From assembly GCA_949291555.1 (NCBI GenBank), contig CASEWE010000007.1:29509-93508 (forward strand): a stretch of DNA of 64,000 nt, written 5' to 3'. Positions 8,374-17,275 of this stretch are shown here, in pieces; within the stretch, counting starts at the first letter, position 1, and every line of letters starts with the position of its first letter. The DNA is from an uncultured Bacteroidales bacterium (GTDB lineage: Bacteria; Bacteroidota; Bacteroidia; Bacteroidales; P3). Both the position numbers and the translations under genes were made by a program. The notes beneath the pieces are model-generated. The model saw nothing but the letters and a program-made list of their open reading frames with translations, was not told the DNA's origin and ran no database searches.

Positions 8374-10101
8374 ATGGCTGAAAACAAGGTAAAGACCCCT
8401 TGGTACCCGTATTTGGGCCAAGTCCCCGCGCATTTGGATTATTTCAAAGGATCCATGTTCGATATGGTGGCCGATGCCGCCGCCCGCTACCCGAAATTCA
8501 TCGCGTTCGACTTCATGGGCAAATCCACTTCCTACCGGAAGATGGTCTCCAAGATAGAACTTTGCGCGAAAGCCCTCAAGACCTTGGGCGTTCGCAAAGG
8601 CGATTGCGTCACCATTGCCATGCCGAACTGCCCGCAGGCTATTTTCGTCTTTTACGCGGTGAATCTGATCGGAGGCATCGCCAGCATGGTCCACCCGCTT
8701 TCGAGCGAGAAAGAGATAGAGTTTTATCTCAATGAATCCAAGAGCGTCACGGTGGTTACCTTGGATCAGTTTTACGGGAAAATCGAAGCCATCCGGAAGA
8801 ACACCCCGGTTGTGAATGTCATCCTTGCCAGCATCAAAGACGAGCTGTCGAAGCCTATCCGGGCCGGGTACATGCTTACAGAAGGCTACAAGCTGGCACG
8901 GATTCCCGACGATGCGCCGGTAATCCGCTGGAAGGAGTTCATGCGCTTGGCCAAATGCTGCTTTTACAACTACAAGGTGGAGCGGCAAGACCAGGACCCG
9001 GCTGTTATCTTGTATTCGGGCGGGACTACCGGGACTACCAAGGGGATTGTCCTGTCCAACCGCAACTTCAACGCCTTGGCCGCGCAAATCATTGCCGCCA
9101 ATCCCATGTTCAGGCCGGGCGACCGGATGCTGGCGGCCATGCCCGTCTTCCATGGTTTCGGCCTCGGGGTCTGCATCCACTCCATGCTGGCCATGGGCGG
9201 GCGTTGCGTGCTGGTTCCCCGTTTCACGGCCCAGAGCTATTCCAAGCTGATAACCCGTTACAAGTGCAACTTCATGGCCGGCGTTCCAACCCTTTACGAG
9301 GCTTTGCTGCGTTTGCCGAACATGAAGAAGGCGGACTTGTCGCATCTGAAAGGGGTGTTTTCCGGAGGGGATTCGCTTTCGATAGAACTGAAGAAGAAGT
9401 TCGACGATTTCCTGGCCCGGCACAAGGCCTCGGTCAAGATACGGGAAGGCTACGGGACTACCGAATGCGTCACCGCTTCCTGCCTTACCCCCTTGACGGT
9501 GGCCAAGGAGGGGAGCATCGGGATTCCGTTCCCGGACACGTATTACAAGATCGTGAAGCCCGGTACCGATGAGGAGCTTCCTTACGGGCAGGAGGGCGAG
9601 ATTGTCTTGTCGGGCCCGACGGTGATGTTGGGCTATTACGGCAAGGAGGAAGAGACCGCCCGGGCCCTGCGCCGGCATGCCGATGGGCTTGTTTGGCTTT
9701 ACACCGGCGATCTGGGCATGATGGACGAGCAGGGCTTCATCTATTTCAAGGGCCGGATCAAGCGGATGATCGTCACTTCGGGCTACAATGTCTATCCTGC
9801 CCAGTTGGAAAACATCTTGGATGCGCACGAAAAGGTGCAGATGAGCTGCTTCATCGGGGTTCCGGACGACTACAAGATGCACAAGGTAAAGGCTTTTGTC
9901 ATGCTCAAGCCGGGCATCGTCCCCAGCGGGGAACTCAAGGAAGAATTGCTGGCGTATTGCCGGAAATACATAGCCAAGTACGCCATGCCCTACGATATAG
10001 AGTTCCGGGCGGAGTTGCCGAAAACCCTGGTCGGGAAAGTGGCTTACCGGGTCTTGGAAGAAGAGGAACTGCAGAAGCAAGGGCAAGGAGCAAGGGAATG
10101 A
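8374..10101 (+). CDS. AMP-forming acyl-CoA synthetase
   Basis: A 575-residue ANL-superfamily enzyme that should activate a carboxylic acid, probably a fatty acid, through an acyl-AMP to its CoA thioester. ATG 8374 is preferred to an upstream TTG at 8368. Motifs: the phosphate-binding loop YSGGTTGTTKG, the adenine-binding GYGTTEC, the hinge Asp in YTGDLG and RIKRMIVTSGYNVYP. The catalytic Lys-containing C-terminal lid is present (LPKTLVGKVAYR). It overlaps the next gene, an acyltransferase, by 4 bases, suggesting that acyl groups are activated and used by the pair. Confidence 0.9.
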   Translation: MAENKVKTPWYPYLGQVPAHLDYFKGSMFDMVADAAARYPKFIAFDFMGKSTSYRKMVSKIELCAKALKTLGVRKGDCVTIAMPNCPQAIFVFYAVNLIGGIASMVHPLSSEKEIEFYLNESKSVTVVTLDQFYGKIEAIRKNTPVVNVILASIKDELSKPIRAGYMLTEGYKLARIPDDAPVIRWKEFMRLAKCCFYNYKVERQDQDPAVILYSGGTTGTTKGIVLSNRNFNALAAQIIAANPMFRPGDRMLAAMPVFHGFGLGVCIHSMLAMGGRCVLVPRFTAQSYSKLITRYKCNFMAGVPTLYEALLRLPNMKKADLSHLKGVFSGGDSLSIELKKKFDDFLARHKASVKIREGYGTTECVTASCLTPLTVAKEGSIGIPFPDTYYKIVKPGTDEELPYGQEGEIVLSGPTVMLGYYGKEEETARALRRHADGLVWLYTGDLGMMDEQGFIYFKGRIKRMIVTSGYNVYPAQLENILDAHEKVQMSCFIGVPDDYKMHKVKAFVMLKPGIVPSGELKEELLAYCRKYIAKYAMPYDIEFRAELPKTLVGKVAYRVLEEEELQKQGQGARE

Positions 10102-11498
10102 AAACGCAGTCCGTGCCGTCTGGCGGGGAATTGACCCGGGGTTTGGCTTTTCAGAAGGGCGTATACCGGGTCTGCCGCTTTATCGTGGGGCCGTTCGTGA
10201 AATGGCTTTTCCCTTTCCGTTGCGCTCCGTGCCGGGTGGAAAGCCCGGTTTTCTTAGCATTGGGGAACCACACCCAGAATCTGGATCCGGCCTTGATGGT
10301 GATAGGCTTGCGCCGCCATATCCGTTTCGTGGCGAACGCTTCCTTGACCAAGGGGATTGCGGGCTTTTTCCTGAACAACCTTTTCGGTCTCATTCCCCGG
10401 GAAAAGGGGGCGAAGGGCGATGCGGCGGTGGCCTTGATCGAAGCCAACCTCAAAGCCGGCGTATCGGTGGGGATGTTCCCGGAAGGGAACCGCAGCTGGG
10501 ACGGCGAAACCGAATTCATATCCCGGCGCACGGCCCGCCTTGCCAAAGAGTCGGGGGCCGGCCTTGTTACCTACCGTTTCGTGGGCGGGTATCTTTTGCG
10601 GCCCCGGTGGGCGGCTGAGAGAAGAAAGGGGCCGATGTACGGGCAGCTGGTGCGCGAATACACGGCGCAGGAGCTTTCCCTTATGAGCGAAGAGGAAATC
10701 TACCAGGCCATCTGCCGAGACTTGTACGTGAACGCCTATGCGGAGCAGGAAGCCCGGGGAGACCTTTACCGGGGACGGCGTTTGGCCGAAGGATTGGAGC
10801 ATGCGGCCTACCTTTGCCCGATTTGCCACCGTTTCGGCACGATACGGACAAGAAGGAACGAGGTAAGCTGCGCTTGCGGCTTGCGGGCAACCTATGCCGA
10901 GACCGGGCATTTTACGGGCGGGAACCTGCCCTTTTCCGATTTTTCCCAATGGAACCGTTTCCAGAAAAAATGGCTGCAGGAACATGCGGCGGAGCTTCGG
11001 GGCAGGGTCTCCCGCCCGATAGTTTCCGATTCGGGCTTGAAACTCACGTTAGTGGAGAACGGGAAGTCCCGGGTATTGTCCCATGATGCCGCGATAGCCG
11101 TTTTCGGAGACCGGGTGGAACTGGCCTGGGACTGGAGCGGGGAAACGCCTTTCGGCCAGCAGGGAACGGACCGGAGGCCGGAGGAGTCTTCGGGGAATGC
11201 GGGCGATGGCCGGGGAAGCGGGAAAGAGCGGCAGCTTTGTCCCGGGCAGGAAGGAACTTTTGAAACGAAAGGTCCTTGGAAACGGGAGGAGAAGACAGGG
11301 AAGAAGGGGGAGGAGCGCCGGGAGGGGATGCGGCTCGTTTACCCGATGGATTCGATTACGGGCTTCGGGACTTTCCTTTCGCGTTCCATTTATTTCAATT
11401 GCGGCTCCACCCGCTATCAATTAGTGGGCAAGCATACGCTCCCCATTTTGGAATATTACGCCCTTTGGCGGGCCTTGTCGGGGCGGGAGTACCGGTAA
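10098..11498 (+). CDS. PlsC-type acyltransferase with C-terminal zinc ribbon
   Basis: A 466-residue protein of the 1-acyl-glycerol-3-phosphate acyltransferase superfamily. The start ATG overlaps the synthetase stop (ATGA). The HX4D catalytic motif is H58-TQNL-D63 and the substrate-binding block is FPEGNRS (127-133). A four-Cys cluster (C240-PIC243 and C258-A-C260) then looks like a zinc ribbon, which is not usual in this family. Residues of about 345-415 are charged, low complexity and probably disordered. Likely role: acyl transfer in membrane lipid synthesis, coupled to the upstream synthetase. Confidence 0.8.
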   Translation: MKTQSVPSGGELTRGLAFQKGVYRVCRFIVGPFVKWLFPFRCAPCRVESPVFLALGNHTQNLDPALMVIGLRRHIRFVANASLTKGIAGFFLNNLFGLIPREKGAKGDAAVALIEANLKAGVSVGMFPEGNRSWDGETEFISRRTARLAKESGAGLVTYRFVGGYLLRPRWAAERRKGPMYGQLVREYTAQELSLMSEEEIYQAICRDLYVNAYAEQEARGDLYRGRRLAEGLEHAAYLCPICHRFGTIRTRRNEVSCACGLRATYAETGHFTGGNLPFSDFSQWNRFQKKWLQEHAAELRGRVSRPIVSDSGLKLTLVENGKSRVLSHDAAIAVFGDRVELAWDWSGETPFGQQGTDRRPEESSGNAGDGRGSGKERQLCPGQEGTFETKGPWKREEKTGKKGEERREGMRLVYPMDSITGFGTFLSRSIYFNCGSTRYQLVGKHTLPILEYYALWRALSGREYR

Positions 11499-11545
11499 CG
11501 GAGCCGCGGCAAGGTGGCAAGCATCCCCTGCGGAGGCGGGTTCGT

Positions 11546-12628
11546 TCAAACTTCTTTCCCTGCTTGTTTCCCGAAAAGGATTTCTTGGTACAATTCCATG
11601 TACCGCTCCGTATAGCGGTCGTAATTGAAGCTTAAGGCGTATTCCCTTTCATCCCGGGCTATCCGGGGGTCGGCGGCGAACCGTTCCATCCCGTCCTTGA
11701 CGCTCCGGGCCAGGTAGTCGGGCTGGTAGTTGTCCCAAAGGGTGGCGTAAGGGCCGCAGACTTCCGGCAGGCTGGTGGAATTGGAGGCGAAAACCGGTTT
11801 CCCGAACTGCATGGCTTCCAGGACCGGCAGGCCGAAACCTTCGGCGAAGCTGGGAAAGAGGAAAGCCTCGCAGCGGGCATAAAGCCAGGCTTTTTCGTCC
11901 GGGCTGATTTGCCCGGTGAGCAGGACCCTGTCCTGAAGCTGGCATCGGGCTATCTCTTCCCTGACCTTTTCCGCGTAAGGGTGGTTGTCCGGGCCGCAGA
12001 TGTAGAGACGATGCTCGGGGAAGGCTTTCATCATTTCCACGAGCACATGGAAATTCTTTTTAGGACGAACCTGCCCGATGGTGAAGAAGAACGGGGCCTG
12101 GTTGTCGAACGCGGGCCTTTGCGGCCTCAGGGCGGAAAGGTCTTCGATTCCGTTTTGAATGACTTCGACCCGCTTCCCTTTCAGATCGATATGTGCCTCG
12201 ATGTCGTTCCGGGTGAAATGGGAAATGGCGGTCAGGTGGTCCGAGCCGTCTACCCGGCTTTGGAGGCGGCGCAGGTAGCGTTTCTGCTTGAGCGGGGTCT
12301 TTTCGTAGAGGAAATTCAGGTCGTGGACGGTGAGCAGCTGCTTGCAGCCTTTGGCATGGCGGCGGTAGCGGAAATCCTGGTCGGTGGCGTGCCAGAGGTC
12401 GGCTTCGGGCAGCAGGAACGGCAACAGTTTTTCTTTTTCCGAAACCTCGGCATAGCCCACCTTGTTCCCGAAAGACCCGGCGAGCCCGCGCTTCACCAGG
12501 AAGACGAAGCGGAAGAGGTCGCTTTCGGCCTTGGCCAGCCGGGGGGCGAAATTGGCGCAAATCTGGCCGAACCCTCCGGCAATGCCTATCCGCGTAAAAT
12601 CTACCAAGATGGTCTTTTTTCTTGCCAT
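11546..12628 (-). CDS. GT4-type glycosyltransferase
   Basis: A 360-residue GT-B fold glycosyltransferase. ATG 12628 starts MARKKTILVDFTRIG; the frame stays open upstream but without a good start. Family marks include the nucleotide-sugar-binding C-terminal half with FFFTIGQVRPKKNFHVLVE, ARCEAFLFPSFAEGFGLPVLEAMQFGKPV and the E-x7-E type motif. Acceptor and sugar cannot be told; surface polysaccharide synthesis is the usual role. It lies downstream of pheT on the same strand, separated by 263 bases containing a strong hairpin. Confidence 0.85.
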   Translation of the reverse strand: MARKKTILVDFTRIGIAGGFGQICANFAPRLAKAESDLFRFVFLVKRGLAGSFGNKVGYAEVSEKEKLLPFLLPEADLWHATDQDFRYRRHAKGCKQLLTVHDLNFLYEKTPLKQKRYLRRLQSRVDGSDHLTAISHFTRNDIEAHIDLKGKRVEVIQNGIEDLSALRPQRPAFDNQAPFFFTIGQVRPKKNFHVLVEMMKAFPEHRLYICGPDNHPYAEKVREEIARCQLQDRVLLTGQISPDEKAWLYARCEAFLFPSFAEGFGLPVLEAMQFGKPVFASNSTSLPEVCGPYATLWDNYQPDYLARSVKDGMERFAADPRIARDEREYALSFNYDRYTERYMELYQEILFGKQAGKEV

Positions 12629-12666
12629 GGTTTTTCCTTTTTCCGACCGGCCTCGAACGGGCAGAG

Positions 12667-12728
12667 CCGCGCCCGGGAACGTATTCGCCGGCAAGGCGCC
12701 CGCCGGGCAGGCACGTTCCCGGGCGCGG
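12667..12728 (-). repeat. Long hairpin between pheT and glycosyltransferase
   Basis: A perfect 16-bp inverted repeat (arm CCGCGCCCGGGAACGT at 12667-12682, complement at 12713-12728) encloses a 30-base GC-rich loop. No T run follows on either strand. It may end the pheT transcript in a factor-dependent way or insulate the two genes. Confidence 0.5.
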
Positions 12729-12891
12729 TTACCTTTCCGGCGGGCGCAGGTCATGTTCCGGCGGTGCGACGGGGCTGTGTGCAAGACCGCAGTTTACTAT
12801 CCGTTTCCGCAAACCGCTTCCGATTCCGGCAGGCGGGGGCGGCATTCGGGCTGTCCGGGGCGCGCCGCGTTCCTTGCGCGAAGAGGCCCGT

Positions 12892-15378
12892 TTACCGCAG
12901 GCTGCATCCGAGCTCCTTTTGCAGGTTGCCCGCGATTTTTTCCATGACAGCCTCTATCTGCTTGTCGGTAAGGGTTTTTTCCGGGCTTTGCAAAATGAAG
13001 CTCACGGCATAGGATTTCTTCCCTTCAGGCAGGTTCTTCCCTTCGTAGACATCGAAGAGGGAAACGGCTTTGAGCAGGCTTTTCTCGCTTTTGCGCGCAA
13101 CCTGTTCAATCTGGCTGAATCTTACCGCCTTGTCTGCCAGCAAGGCCAAGTCGCGGCGAACTTCCGGGAAACGCGGCACTTCCTTGTACTGCGGTGCTTC
13201 CTTCGGCATGGCCTTCATGAGGTTGTCCCAATGGAAGTCGGCGTAAAATACCGCATGCTTGATGTCGAAAGCCTGGCAGAGGGAGGGTTTCACTTGCCCG
13301 AACCTCACGCCGGGCTTTCCTCCGGGAAGGTCTATCTGCACGGCGCGGTCGAACTCCAGGTTCTGGATTTCGGTTTCCCGGCATTTGCGGGCATCTATCC
13401 GGAGAATCTTCCATATTTTCTCGACATACGCCTTGAGGCAGTAGAAGTCCACGTTCCGGGTTTCTTCCTGCCAGGACTCTTCGTTCCGGTTCCCGTAGAG
13501 CAGCAGGGACAGATGGTTTTCTTCCCGGTACCGTTTGGTCACGTCTGCTTCCCGCTCGGCTTGCGGCACGGTGGCGTAGGTTCGGCCGAATTCGTAGAAC
13601 TTGATCTGTTCTTGTTTCCGGTTCGCGTTGTAGGCAATGCTCGAAAGCCCGCCGAACAGCAGGCTGGGCCGCATGACGCTCGTCTCCTTGCTGAGCGGGT
13701 TGAGCATCTTGACCACGTTTTCCAAATGGAATTTCTCGGCAAGGCTTTCCGGGCAGAGGGAATTGTTCATGATTTCGTAGAACCCGTTCGCCGAAAGGTG
13801 TTCCGAGACCCGTGTCTGGGCGCGTTCGGCTTTGTTTTCGTTCCTTTCCCCCATGGTGTAGGAAATGCGGTTCTGCATCTCGATGCGGTTGTAGCCGTAA
13901 ATCCGCAGGAATTCTTCCACCACATCGGCCGCTCGCGTGACATCGGCCTTGTTGAGGGGGACGATGACCTTGAAGCGGATGGCTTCCGCCCCGGTTCCCT
14001 GCAAGAGGCTTGGCTCGGAAGGAGTCGTTTCCACTTGCATCTCGAGGGCTTCCAGCACGGCTTTCACTTCGCCGGCCGGAACGGCTTTCCCTACGAGGCG
14101 TTGCAGGTAGTCGAGGCTGAACTCGACCGAAGCCCGGGGAATGGGCCGGGGGTAGAGGTCGATGATCTCCGAGCAGATTTCCGCCTGGGCGATTTCGGTC
14201 AGGAGCAAGGCCGCTCTTTTGAGGGCGTAGAGGCAGATTTCGGGGTCGCATCCTCTTTCGTAACGGAACGAGGCATCGGTGTTGAGCCCGTGTTCCCGGG
14301 CCGTCTTGCGGATGCTTACCGGATTGAAGTAGGCGCTTTCCAGGAAGACATCGGTTGTCTGTTCGGAAACGCCGGCTTCCAGGCCTCCGAAAACGCCGGC
14401 TATGCACATGGGTTCGGACTCGTTGCAAATCATGAGGTTTTTTTCCGAAAGGTTCCGCTCCACGCCATCGAGGGTAACGAGTTTTTCCCCTTTCCGGGCA
14501 TGCCTTACCACGATTTTCCCGCCTTTGATCCTGGCTCGGTCGAACGCATGCAGGGGCTGCCCCATTTCCATGAGGATGAAGTTGGTGACATCCACCACGT
14601 TGTTGATGGGCCGCAGCCCTACGCTGGAGAGGCGTTTCTGGAGCCAGTCGGGCGAGGGCCCTACTTTGACGTTTTTCAGGCAAAGGCCTGCATAACGGGG
14701 AGCGTCTTCGGGCGCAAGCACTTCGATTTCCACAGGACGGCCCGAACCCGCCTTGAATGCCGCGACCGAAGGGTAGTTCAGCTTCAGGGGATGGTGGTTG
14801 CGGATGGTTTCCAAGGCGGCTATGTCGCGGGCGACCCCGATATGGGAGGTGGCGTCCGAGCGGTTGGGGGTGAGCCCGATTTCGAAGACGGTTTCGCTTT
14901 CCAGGTTGAAGAAAGCGGCGGCGGGCGTTCCCGCAGGCGTGTCGGGCGGCAAGACCATGATTCCCTCGTGGCTGGTTCCGACGCCTATCTCGTCTTCGGC
15001 GCAGATCATGCCGTGCGATTCCACGCCGCGCAGTTTGGATTTCTTGATGGTGAAGCTTTTGTCGCCGTCGTAGAGCACCGTCCCGATGGTGGCCACGATT
15101 ACTTTCTGCCCGGCGGCCACGTTGGCGGCGCCGCAGACAATGGAAAGCGGTTCCCCTTGGCCTATGTCGACCGAGGTAACATGCAGGTGATCCGAGTCGG
15201 GATGAGGCTCGCAGCGGAGCACTTCGCCGACAACCAGGCCTTTAAGGCCGCCGCGGATGCTTTCCACTTCTTCCACGGCATCGATTTCGAGCCCGCAATC
15301 GGTCAGGAGCGCGGAGGTCTCCTCCACGCTGAGGTTGAAATCGGCGTATTGTTTCAGCCAGGAATATGCGACTTTCAT
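12892..15378 (-). CDS. pheT: Phenylalanyl-tRNA synthetase beta subunit
   Basis: This 828-residue subunit joins PheS to charge tRNA-Phe. Domains in order: an N-terminal B1 part with the tRNA-binding (EMAP/OB) fold (GLVVGEVLRCEPHPDSDHLHV), the B3/4 editing domain (PNRSDATSHIGVARDIAA), B5 (RYERGCDP), the synthetase-like core, and the C-terminal anticodon-binding FDX-ACB domain (PRFPEVRRDLALL to the end). Length fits the family. pheS is not in the window. Confidence 0.95.
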   Translation of the reverse strand: MKVAYSWLKQYADFNLSVEETSALLTDCGLEIDAVEEVESIRGGLKGLVVGEVLRCEPHPDSDHLHVTSVDIGQGEPLSIVCGAANVAAGQKVIVATIGTVLYDGDKSFTIKKSKLRGVESHGMICAEDEIGVGTSHEGIMVLPPDTPAGTPAAAFFNLESETVFEIGLTPNRSDATSHIGVARDIAALETIRNHHPLKLNYPSVAAFKAGSGRPVEIEVLAPEDAPRYAGLCLKNVKVGPSPDWLQKRLSSVGLRPINNVVDVTNFILMEMGQPLHAFDRARIKGGKIVVRHARKGEKLVTLDGVERNLSEKNLMICNESEPMCIAGVFGGLEAGVSEQTTDVFLESAYFNPVSIRKTAREHGLNTDASFRYERGCDPEICLYALKRAALLLTEIAQAEICSEIIDLYPRPIPRASVEFSLDYLQRLVGKAVPAGEVKAVLEALEMQVETTPSEPSLLQGTGAEAIRFKVIVPLNKADVTRAADVVEEFLRIYGYNRIEMQNRISYTMGERNENKAERAQTRVSEHLSANGFYEIMNNSLCPESLAEKFHLENVVKMLNPLSKETSVMRPSLLFGGLSSIAYNANRKQEQIKFYEFGRTYATVPQAEREADVTKRYREENHLSLLLYGNRNEESWQEETRNVDFYCLKAYVEKIWKILRIDARKCRETEIQNLEFDRAVQIDLPGGKPGVRFGQVKPSLCQAFDIKHAVFYADFHWDNLMKAMPKEAPQYKEVPRFPEVRRDLALLADKAVRFSQIEQVARKSEKSLLKAVSLFDVYEGKNLPEGKKSYAVSFILQSPEKTLTDKQIEAVMEKIAGNLQKELGCSLR

Positions 15379-15447
15379 AGGAAAAGGGTTTTTAAATTTT
15401 TCGTTTTCCGGGTTTCCGGGAACTTCATGGAGGTTTCTTTAGCGGCT

Positions 15448-15530
15448 CTTGGAAGCTTCTTGGAGGTTCCTTCGGTCCTCTTGGAGGCTCCTTCGGTCTT
15501 CTTGGAGGCTTCTTCGGTCCTCTTGGAGGC
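15448..15530. repeat. 21-bp tandem repeat upstream of pheT
   Basis: About three and a half copies of a 21-base unit built from TCTTGGAGG and TCCTTCGGTCC, lying within the pheT leader. Because 21 is a multiple of three, minus-strand frames stay open with heptads such as LQEDRRS or ASKRTEG, but no convincing gene start or family supports translation. Confidence 0.7.
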
Positions 15531-15810
15531 CGCCTGTTTCTTGTCTCCTGTTTTCACGTTCCGTTTTCGCGTTCCGGCCGTTCCACGCTCCCGGTATTTC
15601 GGGTTTCCGAGGGTTCCGGGAGCGGAGGGCCCTGCATTTCCGGGATTTAGAGATTCCGGGGGCTTCGAGATTCCCGGGAAACAGGAAGTTCCGAAAACTT
15701 GGTTTCCGGGATTCCGGGGATCGGGGGCGATAGCGGCAGTTCCGGAAGGTGTCCGGGGCAAGGCTCGAACCCGGGAGGGTGGAATCCGGGAAAGGAGGAA
15801 CGGAAACTTG

Positions 15811-15818
15811 CAAAGATA
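15811..15818 (-). promoter_or_regulatory. -7 element, probable pheT promoter
   Basis: TATCTTTG on the minus strand matches TAnnTTTG exactly and lies about 430 bases before pheT. No clear -33 TTG is visible. The resulting leader would contain the 21-bp repeats. Confidence 0.5.
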
Positions 15819-16047
15819 CGTTAAATCGGGTTATCGGGGATTCCGCCGCCGAGGTTTCCGGATCGAGGCATTTCAAGTCGGCAAGGCGGCATCCGGCGGG
15901 CAAGGCCGGGTTTCGTGCGGATTTTCCTGTGCGCGGTTTCCTCTTTGGCGTATCTTTCGCAGATGTACGGGGAATGGCAAGGGTTTTCGGGCTTTGAAGC
16001 GGCTTTTTTTTTCGGGAAGGCGGTGTCTCTTGCCGTAGGGCCTTTTC

Positions 16048-16086
16048 TTGCCGTATCTGTTTCCCTTCGTATCTTTGCAAGATACG
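16048..16086 (+). promoter_or_regulatory. Promoter of the YD-repeat gene, inside a palindrome
   Basis: TTG at 16048-16050, 19 bases, then TATCTTTG at 16070-16077: a full Bacteroidota promoter. The -7 box is part of an inverted repeat, CGTATCTT-TGC-AAGATACG (16068-16086), so it could bind a dimeric regulator. The next gene starts at 16231. Confidence 0.65.
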
Positions 16087-16230
16087 GCCGCCCGCGGGGA
16101 AGGGCTGGAAAGGGTTTTCCCAAGCGTGTTTTGCGTTCGGCCGATGAGGAGAAGCCGTTTGGCAACCGGAATGGGGCGCGTCTTTCCGGCTTTTGGGAAT
16201 ATGGATTGGAAACTTTCTTAAAGATTGCTT

Positions 16231-17130
16231 ATGTTTCTTTGCGGTTTCATGGAAAGGGCCTTCAAGGCAAGGCTTTCCCGGGTGCTTTTTTCAGGATTGC
16301 TTTTGTTTCCGGCTTGGTGCGCGGGAACGCCGCTCCTGCCTCCCCAGTTCGAGGGAGAGATGTGCAAGATCCGTCCGGGAACTTACCCGTCGAGGCTGGT
16401 GGTCAAGTATTTCGACCCGATAGACAAGGGCTTGTCGGTAGAAATCGGGCAAATGGTTTCGAGCGTGTACGAAATCCTCTATAATGCGGACCATCAGGCG
16501 TATTGCTTCAAGGAGTTCGACCTGGAAGGGAACCTGAAAGAGCAATACGATCGTGTCTTTTCCGATGGCGGCTTGGTAGAGACCGAATTGAAACGGGGCT
16601 TCAACCAGTTGGTGGAGCTTTCGTGCGAATACAATTACGGCCGGCCCATGCGGGAAGATAACCTGGAAAGCCAGAAATTCTATACCCCCGACAAGGAACT
16701 TTTGTATGTGGAGACTTTTTACCGCGATAAAGCGGGAAACGTCACGTCCATGCAGCGCAGCAATGCGGAAGGGGAATTGCTGCATGCTTACGAGTACGAT
16801 TACGACGAGGAGGGGAATTTGGAAAGGGAGGTGCGGCTCAACGCATCGGGCGAAAGGGTGAGCGAGGAGGAATATGCCTATGGGGAAAAGGGGGAGAAAA
16901 CAACCGGGATACGTTACGATTCGCAAGGAAAGGTGGTATCTCATACCGATTACCGGTACGATGAAGCCGGCTTGATGAAGGAAGTCACGCTCACTTCTCC
17001 GGAAGGGTTCATGCACCGTTACAAGATGCAGTACGAGTACGATGACCAGGGGAACTGGATCAAGCTGCTCATTCGCAAGGGGGGCGATGTCCCCGTATCG
17101 ATTATTGTCCGGATGATCGAGTACTTCTGA
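16231..17130 (+). CDS. Secreted protein with YD/RHS-like repeats
   Basis: A protein of about 299 residues with an N-terminal hydrophobic signal segment (RVLFSGLLLFPAWCAG). ATG 16249 is an alternative start. The second half holds tyrosine/aspartate-rich repeats of about 20 residues: YEYDYDEEGNLEREV, YAYGEKGEKTTGI, YRYDEAGLMKEV and YEYDDQGNWIKLL. These resemble single YD units of RHS proteins and occur in small exported Bacteroidota proteins. There is no toxin domain or RHS core. The function is unknown; carbohydrate or surface binding is possible. Confidence 0.65.
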   Translation: MFLCGFMERAFKARLSRVLFSGLLLFPAWCAGTPLLPPQFEGEMCKIRPGTYPSRLVVKYFDPIDKGLSVEIGQMVSSVYEILYNADHQAYCFKEFDLEGNLKEQYDRVFSDGGLVETELKRGFNQLVELSCEYNYGRPMREDNLESQKFYTPDKELLYVETFYRDKAGNVTSMQRSNAEGELLHAYEYDYDEEGNLEREVRLNASGERVSEEEYAYGEKGEKTTGIRYDSQGKVVSHTDYRYDEAGLMKEVTLTSPEGFMHRYKMQYEYDDQGNWIKLLIRKGGDVPVSIIVRMIEYF

Positions 17131-17147
17131 TAGGATGTCGCCGGCCA

Positions 17148-17255
17148 GGATTCAGCGGAAGGCCGCTTCCCGCGTTGGCCGGAATGCGAACTTGGCACAT
17201 CCATTTCATGCAGGCTGGAAGGATTCGGCGGAAGGCCGCTTCCCGCGTTGGCCGG
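17148..17255. repeat. Direct repeat of 35 bases, two copies
   Basis: GGATTC(A/G)GCGGAAGG followed by CCGCTTCCCGCGTTGGCCGG occurs at 17148-17182 and 17221-17255 with one difference, 73 bases apart. Each copy contains the self-complementary core GCGGAAGGCCGCTTCC, so each can fold. It lies between two convergent genes. Confidence 0.75.
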
Positions 17256-17275
17256 GAGGAGAAAAGCCGGGCGCA

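Noticed and set aside
12622..16038. Open frame of more than 1100 codons on the plus strand
   Set aside because: It is antisense to pheT and the glycosyltransferase, and has the composition expected of the reverse strand of GC-rich genes. The same applies to long antisense frames at 8308-10086, 33772-35730, 31432-33279 and 57953-60436.
15439..16080. Coding gene with LQEDRRS heptads upstream of pheT
   Set aside because: Openness is explained by a 21-base repeat period. The rest of the frame is Arg/Pro/Lys-rich without homology that I recognise.
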